Positions 45,306-54,002 of a DNA stretch of 64,000 nucleotides are shown in pieces. The DNA is taken from contig NZ_JADHEC010000010.1 in assembly GCF_015277675.1 (NCBI RefSeq), positions 39,457 through 103,456 of the forward strand, given 5' to 3'. The stretch comes from Flavobacterium soyangense (GTDB taxonomy: Bacteria; Bacteroidota; Bacteroidia; Flavobacteriales; Flavobacteriaceae). Numbering within the stretch: position 1 is the stretch's first letter; every line of letters starts with the position of its first letter. The notes under the pieces are model-generated. The model was not told where the DNA came from and ran no database searches. It saw only the letters and a list, made by a program, of their open reading frames with translations. A program made the position numbers and the translations under genes.

Positions 45306-46853
45306 ATGATACTATTATATCATAATGGAGATACTATTGTGGAGCTGGCTAATGCCAGTGATTTTTCAATGGAAAAGCACCATAATTTATCTATTGCAGC
45401 CGTCCTTGTTGCAGTTGCCAAAGCCTATCCGGAGGAAATTTTAATATGGTGTCATCAAAGTCTGAATGAACAACTCAATAGTTCAGCAATAGAGACTTTG
45501 TTTCATCATAAGAAACTAATGCTTTCCTATAATCCATCACATACTAATTTTATAGACCAGAACATCGGTTATATTGATGCTTCTCCTTTTATCCTAATTA
45601 ATAAAGCAGTCACTTTCGCTACTTGGCAAATGAGCAGCTGGGTAGGTGGTATCCATGCTGAAGTGCTTTTGGCTTTCAATGGTAAAATTCCTTTCGATAA
45701 AGATTTTGATTATTTCCTGTGTTCTCTAGCCAAGTTGGGAATGCAAAGGGGACTGTTGTGTTATTCCGAGCCCCTACTTTTTAAACAAAAGAAAGATAGT
45801 TCTCTAACAAAACCCAGCAACTACACCCTTTTTCGTTTTGTTAAACAACATTATAGAACACGTTGGGTATTCCTGTTATTTTTTAATTTAGCGGTGTATG
45901 AACGTAAAACCCCCTTTTTACCTTTCCTTTTTTCCCTTTTCTACAAGAACAGGACTAAGGCGAGTATCAATTTGGATACTATCAGGATGCAATCTTCGAG
46001 AAAAATAATCGACAAGGCAACTTTGGATGTTATTATACCGACTATTGGTAGAAAAGAATATTTGTATGATGTGCTTTCGGATTTGAAATCACAAAGCCAT
46101 TTGCCCACCAATGTTATCATAGTGGAGCAAAATCCAGATGAAGGAAGTCAATCGGAACTGGATTATTTAACCAATCAAGAATGGCCATTCAAAATAAAGC
46201 ATATATTTACCCATCAGGCGGGAGCATGTAATGCCAGAAATGTTGCTTTGAAGCAAATAACCAGCGAGTGGGTTTTCTTTGCTGATGATGATATCCAAAT
46301 AGAGGTTGATTTTATTGAAAAAGCGCTTGAAGAAATTGCTGTATTTGGGGTTAAAGCGGTTTCTGTTCAATGTTTTCAAAAAGGCAATTCTAAAAAAGGA
46401 GGCGTGGTTTTTCAATGGATTACCTTTGGAGCGGGTTGCAGTTTTGTTTTTGCAGATAGTATTAAACAATCTAACTTTAATAGGGGTTATGAATTTGGTT
46501 TTGGAGAAGATGGTGATTTTGGGATGCAATTGCGCAATCAGGGTACCGATGTTTTGTATCTGCCGGATCCTGCTATCCTGCATTTGAAAGCGCCCATAGG
46601 AGGTTTTAGGACAAAACCACTATTGCAATGGCAAAATGGTAGCATTCAACCCAAACCTTCTCCAACAATAATGTTGTTTCAAATTTCGCATCATTTGCCG
46701 GAACAAATTAGGGGGTATAAAACCATTTTGTTTTTTAAGTATTATGCGATTCAATGCATTAAAAACCCCATCCTATATTATATTCATTTTCAAAAGCAAT
46801 GGAAACAAAGTGTATTCTGGGCCAACAAACTAAAGCAACAAAATGAAGTTTAG
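45306..46853 (+). CDS. Two-domain protein with C-terminal family 2 glycosyltransferase
   Basis: Residues from about 235 to 450 form a GT2 domain: LDVIIPTIGRKEYLYDVLSD, VIIVEQNPDEGSQ, HQAGACNARNVALK and WVFFADDDIQIE. The first 230 residues are an unrecognised domain (starting MILLYHNGDTIVELANASD, with WQMSSWVGGIHAEVLLAF) ending in a hydrophobic stretch. The fusion could couple acceptor binding to transfer. It overlaps the next GT2 gene by 11 bases. Confidence 0.8.
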   Translation: MILLYHNGDTIVELANASDFSMEKHHNLSIAAVLVAVAKAYPEEILIWCHQSLNEQLNSSAIETLFHHKKLMLSYNPSHTNFIDQNIGYIDASPFILINKAVTFATWQMSSWVGGIHAEVLLAFNGKIPFDKDFDYFLCSLAKLGMQRGLLCYSEPLLFKQKKDSSLTKPSNYTLFRFVKQHYRTRWVFLLFFNLAVYERKTPFLPFLFSLFYKNRTKASINLDTIRMQSSRKIIDKATLDVIIPTIGRKEYLYDVLSDLKSQSHLPTNVIIVEQNPDEGSQSELDYLTNQEWPFKIKHIFTHQAGACNARNVALKQITSEWVFFADDDIQIEVDFIEKALEEIAVFGVKAVSVQCFQKGNSKKGGVVFQWITFGAGCSFVFADSIKQSNFNRGYEFGFGEDGDFGMQLRNQGTDVLYLPDPAILHLKAPIGGFRTKPLLQWQNGSIQPKPSPTIMLFQISHHLPEQIRGYKTILFFKYYAIQCIKNPILYYIHFQKQWKQSVFWANKLKQQNEV

Positions 46854-47844
46854 TCTTATCATCTGTACTTATATGCGGCCAGAGGCATTGCTGCAATTGT
46901 TGCAATCGGTTCAGCACCAAACGGCGTATCCAGATGAAATTCTGATCGTTGACGGCTCCGCCAATAGAGAAACGGAAATTATTCTAAAAGGAAATCATTT
47001 CAAAAACCTGTATTATTATGCAGTGCCACCCGAACATCGTGGTTTGACCAAACAAAGGAATTACGGCATAGAAAGAGTGGGAACAGATATGGAAGTGGTT
47101 TGCTTTTTGGATGATGATACGGTGCTGGAAAGCGATTATTTTGAGCAATTACTCCAAACCTATGAATTCCATCCGGAGGCTTTGGGGGTTGGAGGTTATA
47201 TTAGAAATGAATCTCAATGTGAATTTGTCGGGGAACAGTATCAGCCTAAAATAGACGACTATTTTTTTGATGGTTGGAAGCGAAAGGACAGCAGTCGTTT
47301 TATTCTCCGAAAAAGATTAGGATTGGATAGCGATTGTCCTCCGGGATACTCCTCTTTATACTCCCATGGACGTAGTGTTGGTTTTTTGCCTCCAAGCGGA
47401 AAAACATACGAAGTAGAAATGTTGATGGGTGGGGTTTCCTCTTTTAGAAAAACCATATTTAGGACCCTGAAATTCTCTACCTATTTTGAAGGTTATGGGC
47501 TGTATGAGGATGCTGATTTCACTTTGAGAGTCTCCCAAATCGGGAAATTATATATGAATACGGCTGCACAATTAAACCATTATCACGCTAATTCTGGCAG
47601 ACCCAACCAATACCAATACGGTAAGATGGTAGTCCGAAATGGATGGTATGTATGGCGAATCAAGAATCCAAATCCAGTATTAAAAGACAAATTAAAATGG
47701 CATTCTATTACTATATTGTTGACTTTGATACGATTTTCCAATACATTTACCACCAGTAAAAGAAAACAAGCTATTACAGAAGCTGCGGGAAGATTGGTGG
47801 GCTGGTGGAGTCTGTTTTTGAATAAACCCAAATTAAAGATTTAA
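46843..47844 (+). CDS. Glycosyltransferase family 2
   Basis: The 333-residue protein has FSLIICTYMRPEALLQLLQS, ILIVDGSANRETE, RGLTKQRNYGIERV and VVCFLDDDTVLE as the metal motif. GYGLYEDADFTLRV lies at the catalytic base. It is related in layout to the C-terminal domain of the preceding gene, with which it overlaps. Confidence 0.88.
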   Translation: MKFSLIICTYMRPEALLQLLQSVQHQTAYPDEILIVDGSANRETEIILKGNHFKNLYYYAVPPEHRGLTKQRNYGIERVGTDMEVVCFLDDDTVLESDYFEQLLQTYEFHPEALGVGGYIRNESQCEFVGEQYQPKIDDYFFDGWKRKDSSRFILRKRLGLDSDCPPGYSSLYSHGRSVGFLPPSGKTYEVEMLMGGVSSFRKTIFRTLKFSTYFEGYGLYEDADFTLRVSQIGKLYMNTAAQLNHYHANSGRPNQYQYGKMVVRNGWYVWRIKNPNPVLKDKLKWHSITILLTLIRFSNTFTTSKRKQAITEAAGRLVGWWSLFLNKPKLKI

Positions 47845-47888
47845 GTATTATTTTTAAATTAATAAATTTTCTCAAGCAATAGGAATAT

Positions 47889-49250
47889 ATGAATAAAATA
47901 GATTTTTCTACTAAAAGAATCAATTGGACAATTGTGTTGATTTCAGTTTTATTGATGTTGGTAGTTTTGAATTTTCCTTTTAGGGCGAACCGTTTTGGAG
48001 ATGCTACCTTTCACGTGGAGTCAAAGAATTTAGCTTTGTATCTTAAAGGAGAAGTTGCTGCAGACAAGGTGATGATTACCAAGGCTCCCGGGCCCATATT
48101 GTTTTATACGCCAGTCTATTTGTTAGCCGCAGTTGATGCGAATGATGATCGGTTATGGGTGTATGCGGTTGTCTTTACATTCATTATTGGTATGATTAGT
48201 TTACTGCTTATTTTTAGAATAGGAACCACCTTCTTTTCCAAAGAAGTAGGGCTTTTGAGTGTGTTGTTATTTTTTGCATTCCCCATTCATTGCTATTATT
48301 CCTTGGGGATATTAGCGGAGATGCCCGCTTTTTTTTCTTTGGCTTTGGCTATTTATGGTTGGTCCATAGCCTTCGAGGATCCCGATAAAAAGAAAGGTTG
48401 GATCCTTTTATCACTTGGAATGTGGTTGTTAATTCTGAACCGACCCAATGCCATCTTGCTACTTGGGGTACTTTTTTTAGTGATTGTGTATTCCTTTTTT
48501 AAAAATAAAACGTTCTATGCAACCTATGGCAAAAAATTAAGTTTTACTTTTTTGACAGTCTTGATTTTGGGTATGGGGACATTACAATTAGCACGAAGTA
48601 TAAATGGAAACGAGTCAGGAGGAAGTCAGGAATCCTATTTTTACTATGTGGCGCATATTGGACGTTTTCAGTTTAGGGAAGAACCCACCGATTTACGGTT
48701 TTGGGAAAGTGATAATCGACCGGATAGTAAAGATTATCAAAGTTGGATACGAAGCGGAGGCGAGCTGGATGCGGTTATGGCTAAAACAAAACGTACTTAT
48801 AATACTGTTTACAGCCATTTTATAATTGGCGATATGCTGGAACATCCCTTTTGGACAGCAAGACAGTTTGTGATTCGGTGTTTTTATGGGCATATCAATA
48901 TTATCAGCAAAGTACAACCTGATCAATTTGATTTAGGACCATTCAAAGGGTCTCTTGGCTATTGGACTTTTCTTTTCATTATCAATTCCATTAATTTATT
49001 GGTACTTGTGGGGGCAGTTTTATTTTTGTATCACGAAAAGAACTTGATTCAGTATTGGATTTTCTGGGGAATATCTGTGGCTTTGCTTATTTTTCATGGA
49101 TTGACTTATATGGAACCCCGCTATATGTTTCCTTCTAAAGTGGCCTTGTATAGTATGAGTGCAGCAGGTTTATATCGTATTCCTTTGATTAAAAAAATAA
49201 TCGATAAAATTTCAATACATGTATTTCCAATTGCTAAACCTGTAAGATGA
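47889..49250 (+). CDS. GT39/ArnT-like polytopic membrane glycosyltransferase
   Basis: The 453-residue protein has about ten hydrophobic segments. Its first external loop holds FRANRFGDATFHVESKNLA and KAPGPILFYTPVYLL, where the acidic residue and proline motif resemble the catalytic loop of PMT/ArnT enzymes. These use polyprenyl-phosphate-linked sugars at the outer face of the inner membrane. A likely donor source is the GtrB-like enzyme at 39168. Confidence 0.7.
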   Translation: MNKIDFSTKRINWTIVLISVLLMLVVLNFPFRANRFGDATFHVESKNLALYLKGEVAADKVMITKAPGPILFYTPVYLLAAVDANDDRLWVYAVVFTFIIGMISLLLIFRIGTTFFSKEVGLLSVLLFFAFPIHCYYSLGILAEMPAFFSLALAIYGWSIAFEDPDKKKGWILLSLGMWLLILNRPNAILLLGVLFLVIVYSFFKNKTFYATYGKKLSFTFLTVLILGMGTLQLARSINGNESGGSQESYFYYVAHIGRFQFREEPTDLRFWESDNRPDSKDYQSWIRSGGELDAVMAKTKRTYNTVYSHFIIGDMLEHPFWTARQFVIRCFYGHINIISKVQPDQFDLGPFKGSLGYWTFLFIINSINLLVLVGAVLFLYHEKNLIQYWIFWGISVALLIFHGLTYMEPRYMFPSKVALYSMSAAGLYRIPLIKKIIDKISIHVFPIAKPVR

Positions 49251-49442
49251 GGTTTGGTATTTTAATAACCTATTGAAACTTTTTTGTGGAAATAAACTAC
49301 TTCGGGCTTGCACGGAGAGATATTAGTAAAGTTAAACACAAATTCCGCCAATTTACACAAACAATAAATCTGAGTAAATCTGTGCAATCTGTGGCAAAAA
49401 AAATAGTCCGCTTGGCGGACGTAAAAAAATAAAGAACGTAGA
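49251..49442. repeat. Dispersed-repeat remnants before the methyltransferase gene
   Basis: CAATTTACACAAACAATAAA, TCTGTGCAATCTGTGGCAAA and the palindrome GTCCGCTTGGCGGAC follow each other. The ATCTGTGCAATCTGTGGC word is of a kind common in Bacteroidetes intergenic DNA. No gene is seen. Confidence 0.6.
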
Positions 49443-50174
49443 ATGGAAATAGAGTACGAAAAAAAATATCATGAAGTGGAAACCGAAAACTGGTGGTTTG
49501 TCTCCCGGCGACGTTATTTGCTCGATGTTTTGAAAAATGCACCAAAAGACAGCCTACTATTGGATATTGGTTGTTCCTCTGGGATTTTTCTAAAAGATTT
49601 AGAACGGATAGGCTTCAAACCGGAAAACCTTTTTGGGATTGATATTAGCGAAAAGGCCATCGCAAACTGTAAAAAGAACGGGATTCAAAATGCCTTTGTG
49701 ATGGATGCCCAAAAGATTAGCTTATCCCAGAAATTTGATATTATTGTAGCTTCGGATTGTCTGGAACATTTACGTGAGGACACCGCAGCTATTATAAATT
49801 GGTCTGATTTATTAAAAACAGGAGGTATGCTGTGTGTTTTTGTCCCCGCTTTTCAATCCTTATGGAGTACCCATGATGAGGTGAATATGCATTATAGAAG
49901 GTATACCAACAAGGAATTAAAAGATAAATTGATAAGCGAAAAATTCACTATTTTGAAATCGAGTTATTGGAATTTTTTATTGTTTGTTCCTCTTTATCTT
50001 TTCAGAAAAATCGATGCTGTTGTATCGAGAAATAAGAAAAAAGAAGGGCAGATTATTGATGGAAAATTCACTAATGTTATTTTATTGAAACTCCTTTTGT
50101 TCGAAAACAAACTCCTGAAATATGTCAATTTCCCTTTTGGAGTAAGTACCTTTTGTATCGCCCAAAAAAGGTGA
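49443..50174 (+). CDS. Class I SAM-dependent methyltransferase
   Basis: The 243-residue protein has SLLLDIGCSSGIFLKDLE as the SAM loop, GIDISEKAIANCK and DIIVASDCLEHLRED as the later motifs. It resembles UbiG/Methyltransf_11 proteins found in sugar clusters. A hydrophobic patch around residue 180 (FLLFVPLYLFRKI) may associate with the membrane. The substrate is unknown. Confidence 0.8.
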   Translation: MEIEYEKKYHEVETENWWFVSRRRYLLDVLKNAPKDSLLLDIGCSSGIFLKDLERIGFKPENLFGIDISEKAIANCKKNGIQNAFVMDAQKISLSQKFDIIVASDCLEHLREDTAAIINWSDLLKTGGMLCVFVPAFQSLWSTHDEVNMHYRRYTNKELKDKLISEKFTILKSSYWNFLLFVPLYLFRKIDAVVSRNKKKEGQIIDGKFTNVILLKLLLFENKLLKYVNFPFGVSTFCIAQKR

Positions 50175-50548
50175 ATTAAAAAGTCAATCCCAATAAAAGA
50201 TACTACAGGTTTTAATAATTTCCACAAACCAAACCATTGTAATTTTCTCTTAATTTTGTCTCTTATGGCATTTATTGCAACCAGCCTATTATTTTAAAAA
50301 AGAATTTCACTAAACCAAAATTCAATAGTTCAGATAAAAAAATATTTCTATTTTGAATACGTGCTTTATTTAACTAATTTCACATCCAAAGTAAGCCAAG
50401 CAGGAGATAGCATAATAGGAGAAGGTATTGTCGGAGCCTCAATTGCATATTTGGTAAATTGGTTTGTACGGACGACTTTTTTTACTGGTCGAATTTAATT
50501 AATGCCTAAGAGAAATAAAATATCAATAGGGTCTAAAAATAGCTATAA
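50175..50548. other. Non-coding gap before the ligase gene
   Basis: No gene is recognised in these 374 bases. TAATTTTG at 50251-50258 fits the -7 consensus but has no spaced TTTG partner. Nothing else stands out. Confidence 0.35.
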
Positions 50549-51895
50549 ATGAAAAAAGAAGATCTAGTCTATTTCAATTTAATCCTTTTCCATGCGGTAT
50601 TGGGCTTCTTAGTGTATGTATTTCCTTTTGTATCCAAACTCTATGGCTATGCCATTTTTGTTGTGGGTTTCTTTTACGTCTTAAAAAAACAAAATAAGAA
50701 CAACGAAGCCTTGATTTTCGCTGCTTATATTGTAGGGAGTGAAGTTTTTTTGAGGATGACAGGGGGTAATCCTTTGTACGAAATATCCAAATATGGGGTA
50801 ATGTTTTTTGTTTTTATGGGGATGTATTTTAGCGGGTTCTCCAAGAGTGCCACCCCGTACTGGATTTTTCTGCTGTTACTGGTACCCAGTATTGTGATTA
50901 CCACCTTTGTACTTAATTTTGGCACTAACATAAAAAATGCCATCGCCTTTAATATCTCAGGCCCCGTTTGTTTGGGCGTAGCCTCTATCTATACCTACAG
51001 GCGAAAGATTCCCTTGGAACAGATGAATTCCATTTTGCTCAGTTTGGGACTTCCCATTGTGACCTGTATGGTGTATCTGACCTTTTATACGCCTAACATT
51101 CGGGATGTGATTACCTCTACCCAATCTAATTTTGAAACCTCAGGGGGTTTTGGTCCCAACCAAGTGGCTACTATTTTAGGGTTGGGGATGTTTATCTTTT
51201 TTTCCAGAATGATATTGGAGTCCAGAACGAAATTTATGTTAGGACTCAACTTACTCATTGCCATTAATATGAGTTATCGGGGTATAGTGACCTTCTCGAG
51301 GGGTGGTATGATTACGGGCTTTCTAATGATTTTATTGTTAGTGCTATTTCTCTATTTCAAATCCAACTATACCGGCAGGGTCAAACTCAATTATATTATT
51401 GTGTTTATTGCCGTAGCTATGGTTGCGACCTGGGTCTATACTTCCTCGCAGACAGGGGGGCTCATCGATAAACGCTATGCGAATAAGGATGCCGCAGGAA
51501 GAGAAAAGGAATCCAAATTTACCGGGAGGGAGGATGTCGCAAAGGGTGAAATCAATGCTTTTCTGAATAATCCCATTTTTGGCGTGGGCGTGGGCAAAGG
51601 GGTTGAGGTACGTCTGGCTGAGACTGGAGATGGGACTTTGTCGCATGATGAAATTACCCGTATGCTTGCGGAACACGGTTCACTGGGTATTGTGGGTTTG
51701 CTGATCCTGTTTTTTACGCCTTTGTTTTTATATGTGGAGAACAAATTTAATATGTTCCTGCTGTGTTTTGTGGCGTTTTGGTTTTTTACCATCAATCATG
51801 CCGCCATGCGCACCGCTGCACCGGCCTTTGTGTATTCGTTGTCGTTGCTTAATGTTTATTTTCAGGAGAATAGTCGGGTAGTAGAGGGCAGGTAG
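50549..51895 (+). CDS. O-antigen ligase/polymerase family membrane protein
   Basis: The 448-residue protein has about eleven hydrophobic segments and a large loop from about residue 300 to 375 that includes KFTGREDVAKGEINAFLNNP and SHDEITRMLAEHGSLGIVGL. The RGGMITGFLMILLL segment precedes it. This is the Wzy_C/WaaL pattern: transfer of the finished glycan to lipid A core, or chain polymerisation. The last residues (VVEGR) and TAG stop run into the heptamer tract that follows. Confidence 0.85.
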   Translation: MKKEDLVYFNLILFHAVLGFLVYVFPFVSKLYGYAIFVVGFFYVLKKQNKNNEALIFAAYIVGSEVFLRMTGGNPLYEISKYGVMFFVFMGMYFSGFSKSATPYWIFLLLLVPSIVITTFVLNFGTNIKNAIAFNISGPVCLGVASIYTYRRKIPLEQMNSILLSLGLPIVTCMVYLTFYTPNIRDVITSTQSNFETSGGFGPNQVATILGLGMFIFFSRMILESRTKFMLGLNLLIAINMSYRGIVTFSRGGMITGFLMILLLVLFLYFKSNYTGRVKLNYIIVFIAVAMVATWVYTSSQTGGLIDKRYANKDAAGREKESKFTGREDVAKGEINAFLNNPIFGVGVGKGVEVRLAETGDGTLSHDEITRMLAEHGSLGIVGLLILFFTPLFLYVENKFNMFLLCFVAFWFFTINHAAMRTAAPAFVYSLSLLNVYFQENSRVVEGR

Positions 51896-52030
51896 CAGGT
51901 AGCAGGTTGCAGAGGGCAGGTAGCAGGTTGCAGGTTTCAGGTTGCAGGTTTCAGGTAGCAGTTGGTAGATTTCAGGTAGCAGGTAGCAGGTAGCAGGTAG
52001 CAGATGGCAGATGGCAGAGGGCAGATTGCA
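51880..52030 (+). repeat. Heptamer tract, left flank of the S23 cassette
   Basis: About 20 units of CAGGTAG, CAGGTTG, CAGGTTT, CAGATGG and CAGAGGG follow one another in period 7. The tract starts within the last codons of the ligase gene. It is the inverted counterpart of the tract at 52437-52560. Confidence 0.9.
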
Positions 52031-52051
52031 TGCAGTTGCATATTGAAATAT

Positions 52052-52411
52052 TTATAAAAATTTATCTGGATTATTCATCATATAGTTTAATAGCTTACCA
52101 ACTTCAAGGCTTTTTGATGTTAAGGTTTCTAAATCATTTTTAGTAATATAATCACAAGCATTTGCATATTCTAATCCTACTTGAGTTTCAGCATTTTCAG
52201 CATCACTATCTGTTAATTTCGAAACAAAATGTTTTTCATATTTTCTTTTTCTTGTTGCTTCTGCGATATTAGCCGATACACTTCTGGAAGAACGCCTAAT
52301 TTGATCTGTCAATGAATATTTTTCTTCAGAAGGAAAACTTTTTGAAATAGAAAAGATTTCCATTGCTAATTCAAATGATTTCTTATAAGCTAGTAAATCC
52401 TGAAATCTCAT
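52052..52411 (-). CDS. Four-helix bundle protein (S23 / 23S rRNA intervening-sequence protein family)
   Basis: The 119-residue protein has the family hallmarks FQDLLAYKKSFELAMEIF, SLTDQIRRSSRSVSANIAEA and NAETQVGLEYANACDYI. In other bacteria homologues are encoded inside intervening sequences of 23S rRNA genes or act as Avd beside diversity-generating retroelements. Here it stands alone, in opposite orientation to the sugar genes, flanked on both sides by heptamer repeats in inverted orientation. Its function is unknown. Confidence 0.9.
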   Translation of the reverse strand: MRFQDLLAYKKSFELAMEIFSISKSFPSEEKYSLTDQIRRSSRSVSANIAEATRKRKYEKHFVSKLTDSDAENAETQVGLEYANACDYITKNDLETLTSKSLEVGKLLNYMMNNPDKFL

Positions 52412-52436
52412 AATTTATTATTTTAAATTTATCCAA

Positions 52437-52560
52437 TCTGTTTTCTGATACCTGCTACCTGAAATCTGCCGTCTGCTTCCTGAAATCTGCCATCTGCCGT
52501 CTGCTACCTGAAATCTACCGTCTGCTTCCTTACTCCCGCCGTCTGCAACCTGCCTTCTGA
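52437..52560 (-). repeat. Heptamer tract, right flank of the S23 cassette
   Basis: On the - strand the tract reads CAGAAGG, CAGACGG, CAGGTAG, CAGATGG and related heptamers, the reverse of the left flank. It ends 25 bases before the S23 start codon and abuts the stop codon of the SDR gene on the other side. Confidence 0.9.
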
Positions 52561-52566
52561 ATACTG

Positions 52567-53448
52567 CTAACTCCTCTTCTTCGCCTTGATCATCATTTCC
52601 AACTGATCCCAAAGTGCTTCCGGAATGGCTTCGAGAATGTTGAATTCTCCGGCTCCTTTCAGCCATTCGCCTCCGTCAATCACGATGACTTCGCCGTTGA
52701 TGTAGCCCGAGAAATCAGATACCAGATAGGCCGCGAGATTAGCCAATTCCTGATGGTCACCCACTCTTCCCAAAGGTACTTTTTTAGCCATATCAAACTT
52801 TTCGGCCAGGTTACCCGGCAACAATCGATCCCAGGCACCTTTCGTAGGGAAGGGGCCTGGAGCAATGGCATTGGAACGGATTCCGTATTTTGCCCATTCT
52901 ACAGCCAGACTTCGTGTCATCGCCAGAACCCCTGCTTTTGCGGCTGCTGAAGGCACGACATAAGCCGAACCGGTAAAGGCATAGGTAGTCACGATATTCA
53001 ATATGGTTGAAGAGGTTTGTTTGGTGTCAATCCAATGTTTTCCAAAAGCAAGCGTGCAGTTCTTGGAACCTTTCAAAACGATATCAATTACGGTATCAAA
53101 AGCATTCGCCGATAATCTTTCGGTAGGAGAAATGAAATTCCCTGCGGCATTGTTCAATAAAACATCTACTTTGCCATATACTTTCAGCACTTCCTGCAAC
53201 ATGGCTTCGACCTGGTCGTAATGGCGTACGTCGCATTGCACTGCCAGACAGGTTCCACCAGTCTCCAATTCCAATTCCTTGGCTGTGGTTTGCAGTTTTT
53301 CGAGATCACGGGAGCTAATGGCGACGTTTGCACCCAGTTCCATAAAATATTTAGTCATGGCTTTACCTAGTCCGCTACCGCCACCCGTTACCACAATTAC
53401 TTTGCCTTTTAGGGCATCGTCCCGAAGCATTTTTGCTGAGAAATCCAT
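52567..53448 (-). CDS. SDR family oxidoreductase, 2,4-dienoyl-CoA reductase-like
   Basis: From the ATG at 53448 the 293-residue protein starts MDFSAKMLRDDALKGK with VIVVTGGGSGLGKAM (cofactor glycines), NNAAGNF, and YAFTGSAYVVPSAAAKAGV with the active-site region, then RSNAIAPGPFPTKGAW. These resemble peroxisomal-type 2,4-dienoyl-CoA reductases, used in unsaturated fatty acid degradation. A longer frame to 53535 adds a hydrophobic leader that is not conserved. Its stop adjoins the heptamer tract. Confidence 0.85.
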   Translation of the reverse strand: MDFSAKMLRDDALKGKVIVVTGGGSGLGKAMTKYFMELGANVAISSRDLEKLQTTAKELELETGGTCLAVQCDVRHYDQVEAMLQEVLKVYGKVDVLLNNAAGNFISPTERLSANAFDTVIDIVLKGSKNCTLAFGKHWIDTKQTSSTILNIVTTYAFTGSAYVVPSAAAKAGVLAMTRSLAVEWAKYGIRSNAIAPGPFPTKGAWDRLLPGNLAEKFDMAKKVPLGRVGDHQELANLAAYLVSDFSGYINGEVIVIDGGEWLKGAGEFNILEAIPEALWDQLEMMIKAKKRS

Positions 53449-53798
53449 AGTCTTGTTTTTTTTAGAGTTGTAAATATAAGGAAAAATAATTAGTAGGCGT
53501 GCATAGTAAAAGTAGAAATGTAGGAGTGTTTGCAAAGAAGACTACTCGTTGTTTTTTTGCCAGAGATTATTCGGATGAAACGGATTTTGCTTGAATAAAA
53601 TAATGTGTCTCTTCGAGTGATTTTAATAGTAAAGCGACAGCTTTACTATTAAAAATTGTATCGAGAAGCATTTTGAATCAGATGGTTCCCGATACTATTT
53701 TTAAAGTATTATATTTTTTTCATTCTTCAACATATGTTCGGCCTTAAAAATCACAACCATTGACACTTAATGTATTGAAAAATAGTATTTATAAAATA
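53449..53798. other. Intergenic region with a perfect 15-bp hairpin
   Basis: TTTTAATAGTAAAGC (53621-53635) pairs perfectly with GCTTTACTATTAAAA (53640-53654) around loop GACA. It is flanked by partly complementary CTTCGA and TCGAGAAG. No T-run follows on either strand, so it is not a standard terminator. No gene is seen in the interval. Confidence 0.6.
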
Positions 53799-53836
53799 AC
53801 ACACCCCCAGCCCCTCTCGAGAGGGGAGCTAGGAGT
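53799..53836. repeat. Left end of palindromic element, solitary
   Basis: ACACACCCCCAGCCCCTCTC with AGAGGGGAGCTAGGAGTG is followed directly by a different repeat unit (53835-53996) and not by the usual interior. No right end is present. Confidence 0.85.
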
Positions 53837-53996
53837 GATTCTAATTGTTATCTGTTTTTTATTTCCTTGCGCCGGCTGGCTCCTTCGCTAAAACAGTCCA
53901 CTGGACTGTTTTTTAACGCTCGACCCTCAAAGTCAAGGGGCGTAGGAATAAAAAAAAATATTAAATGCGCCATTTTATTGGGCTTTATTAGAAATA
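53835..53996. repeat. About 160-bp direct repeat, copy A
   Basis: It shares GTGATTCTAATTGT, GGCTGGCTCCTTCGCTAAAA, CAGTCCACTGGACTGTTTT (a hairpin) and GGGCGTAGGAAT with copy B at 55381-55585, in the same orientation on the other side of the aminotransferase gene. Confidence 0.85.
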
Positions 53997-54002
53997 ACAT
54001 TA

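Noticed and set aside
52052..52411. Diversity-generating retroelement suggested by the Avd-like S23 protein
   Set aside because: No reverse transcriptase gene and no template/variable repeat pair are visible; the flanking repeats are simple heptamers.
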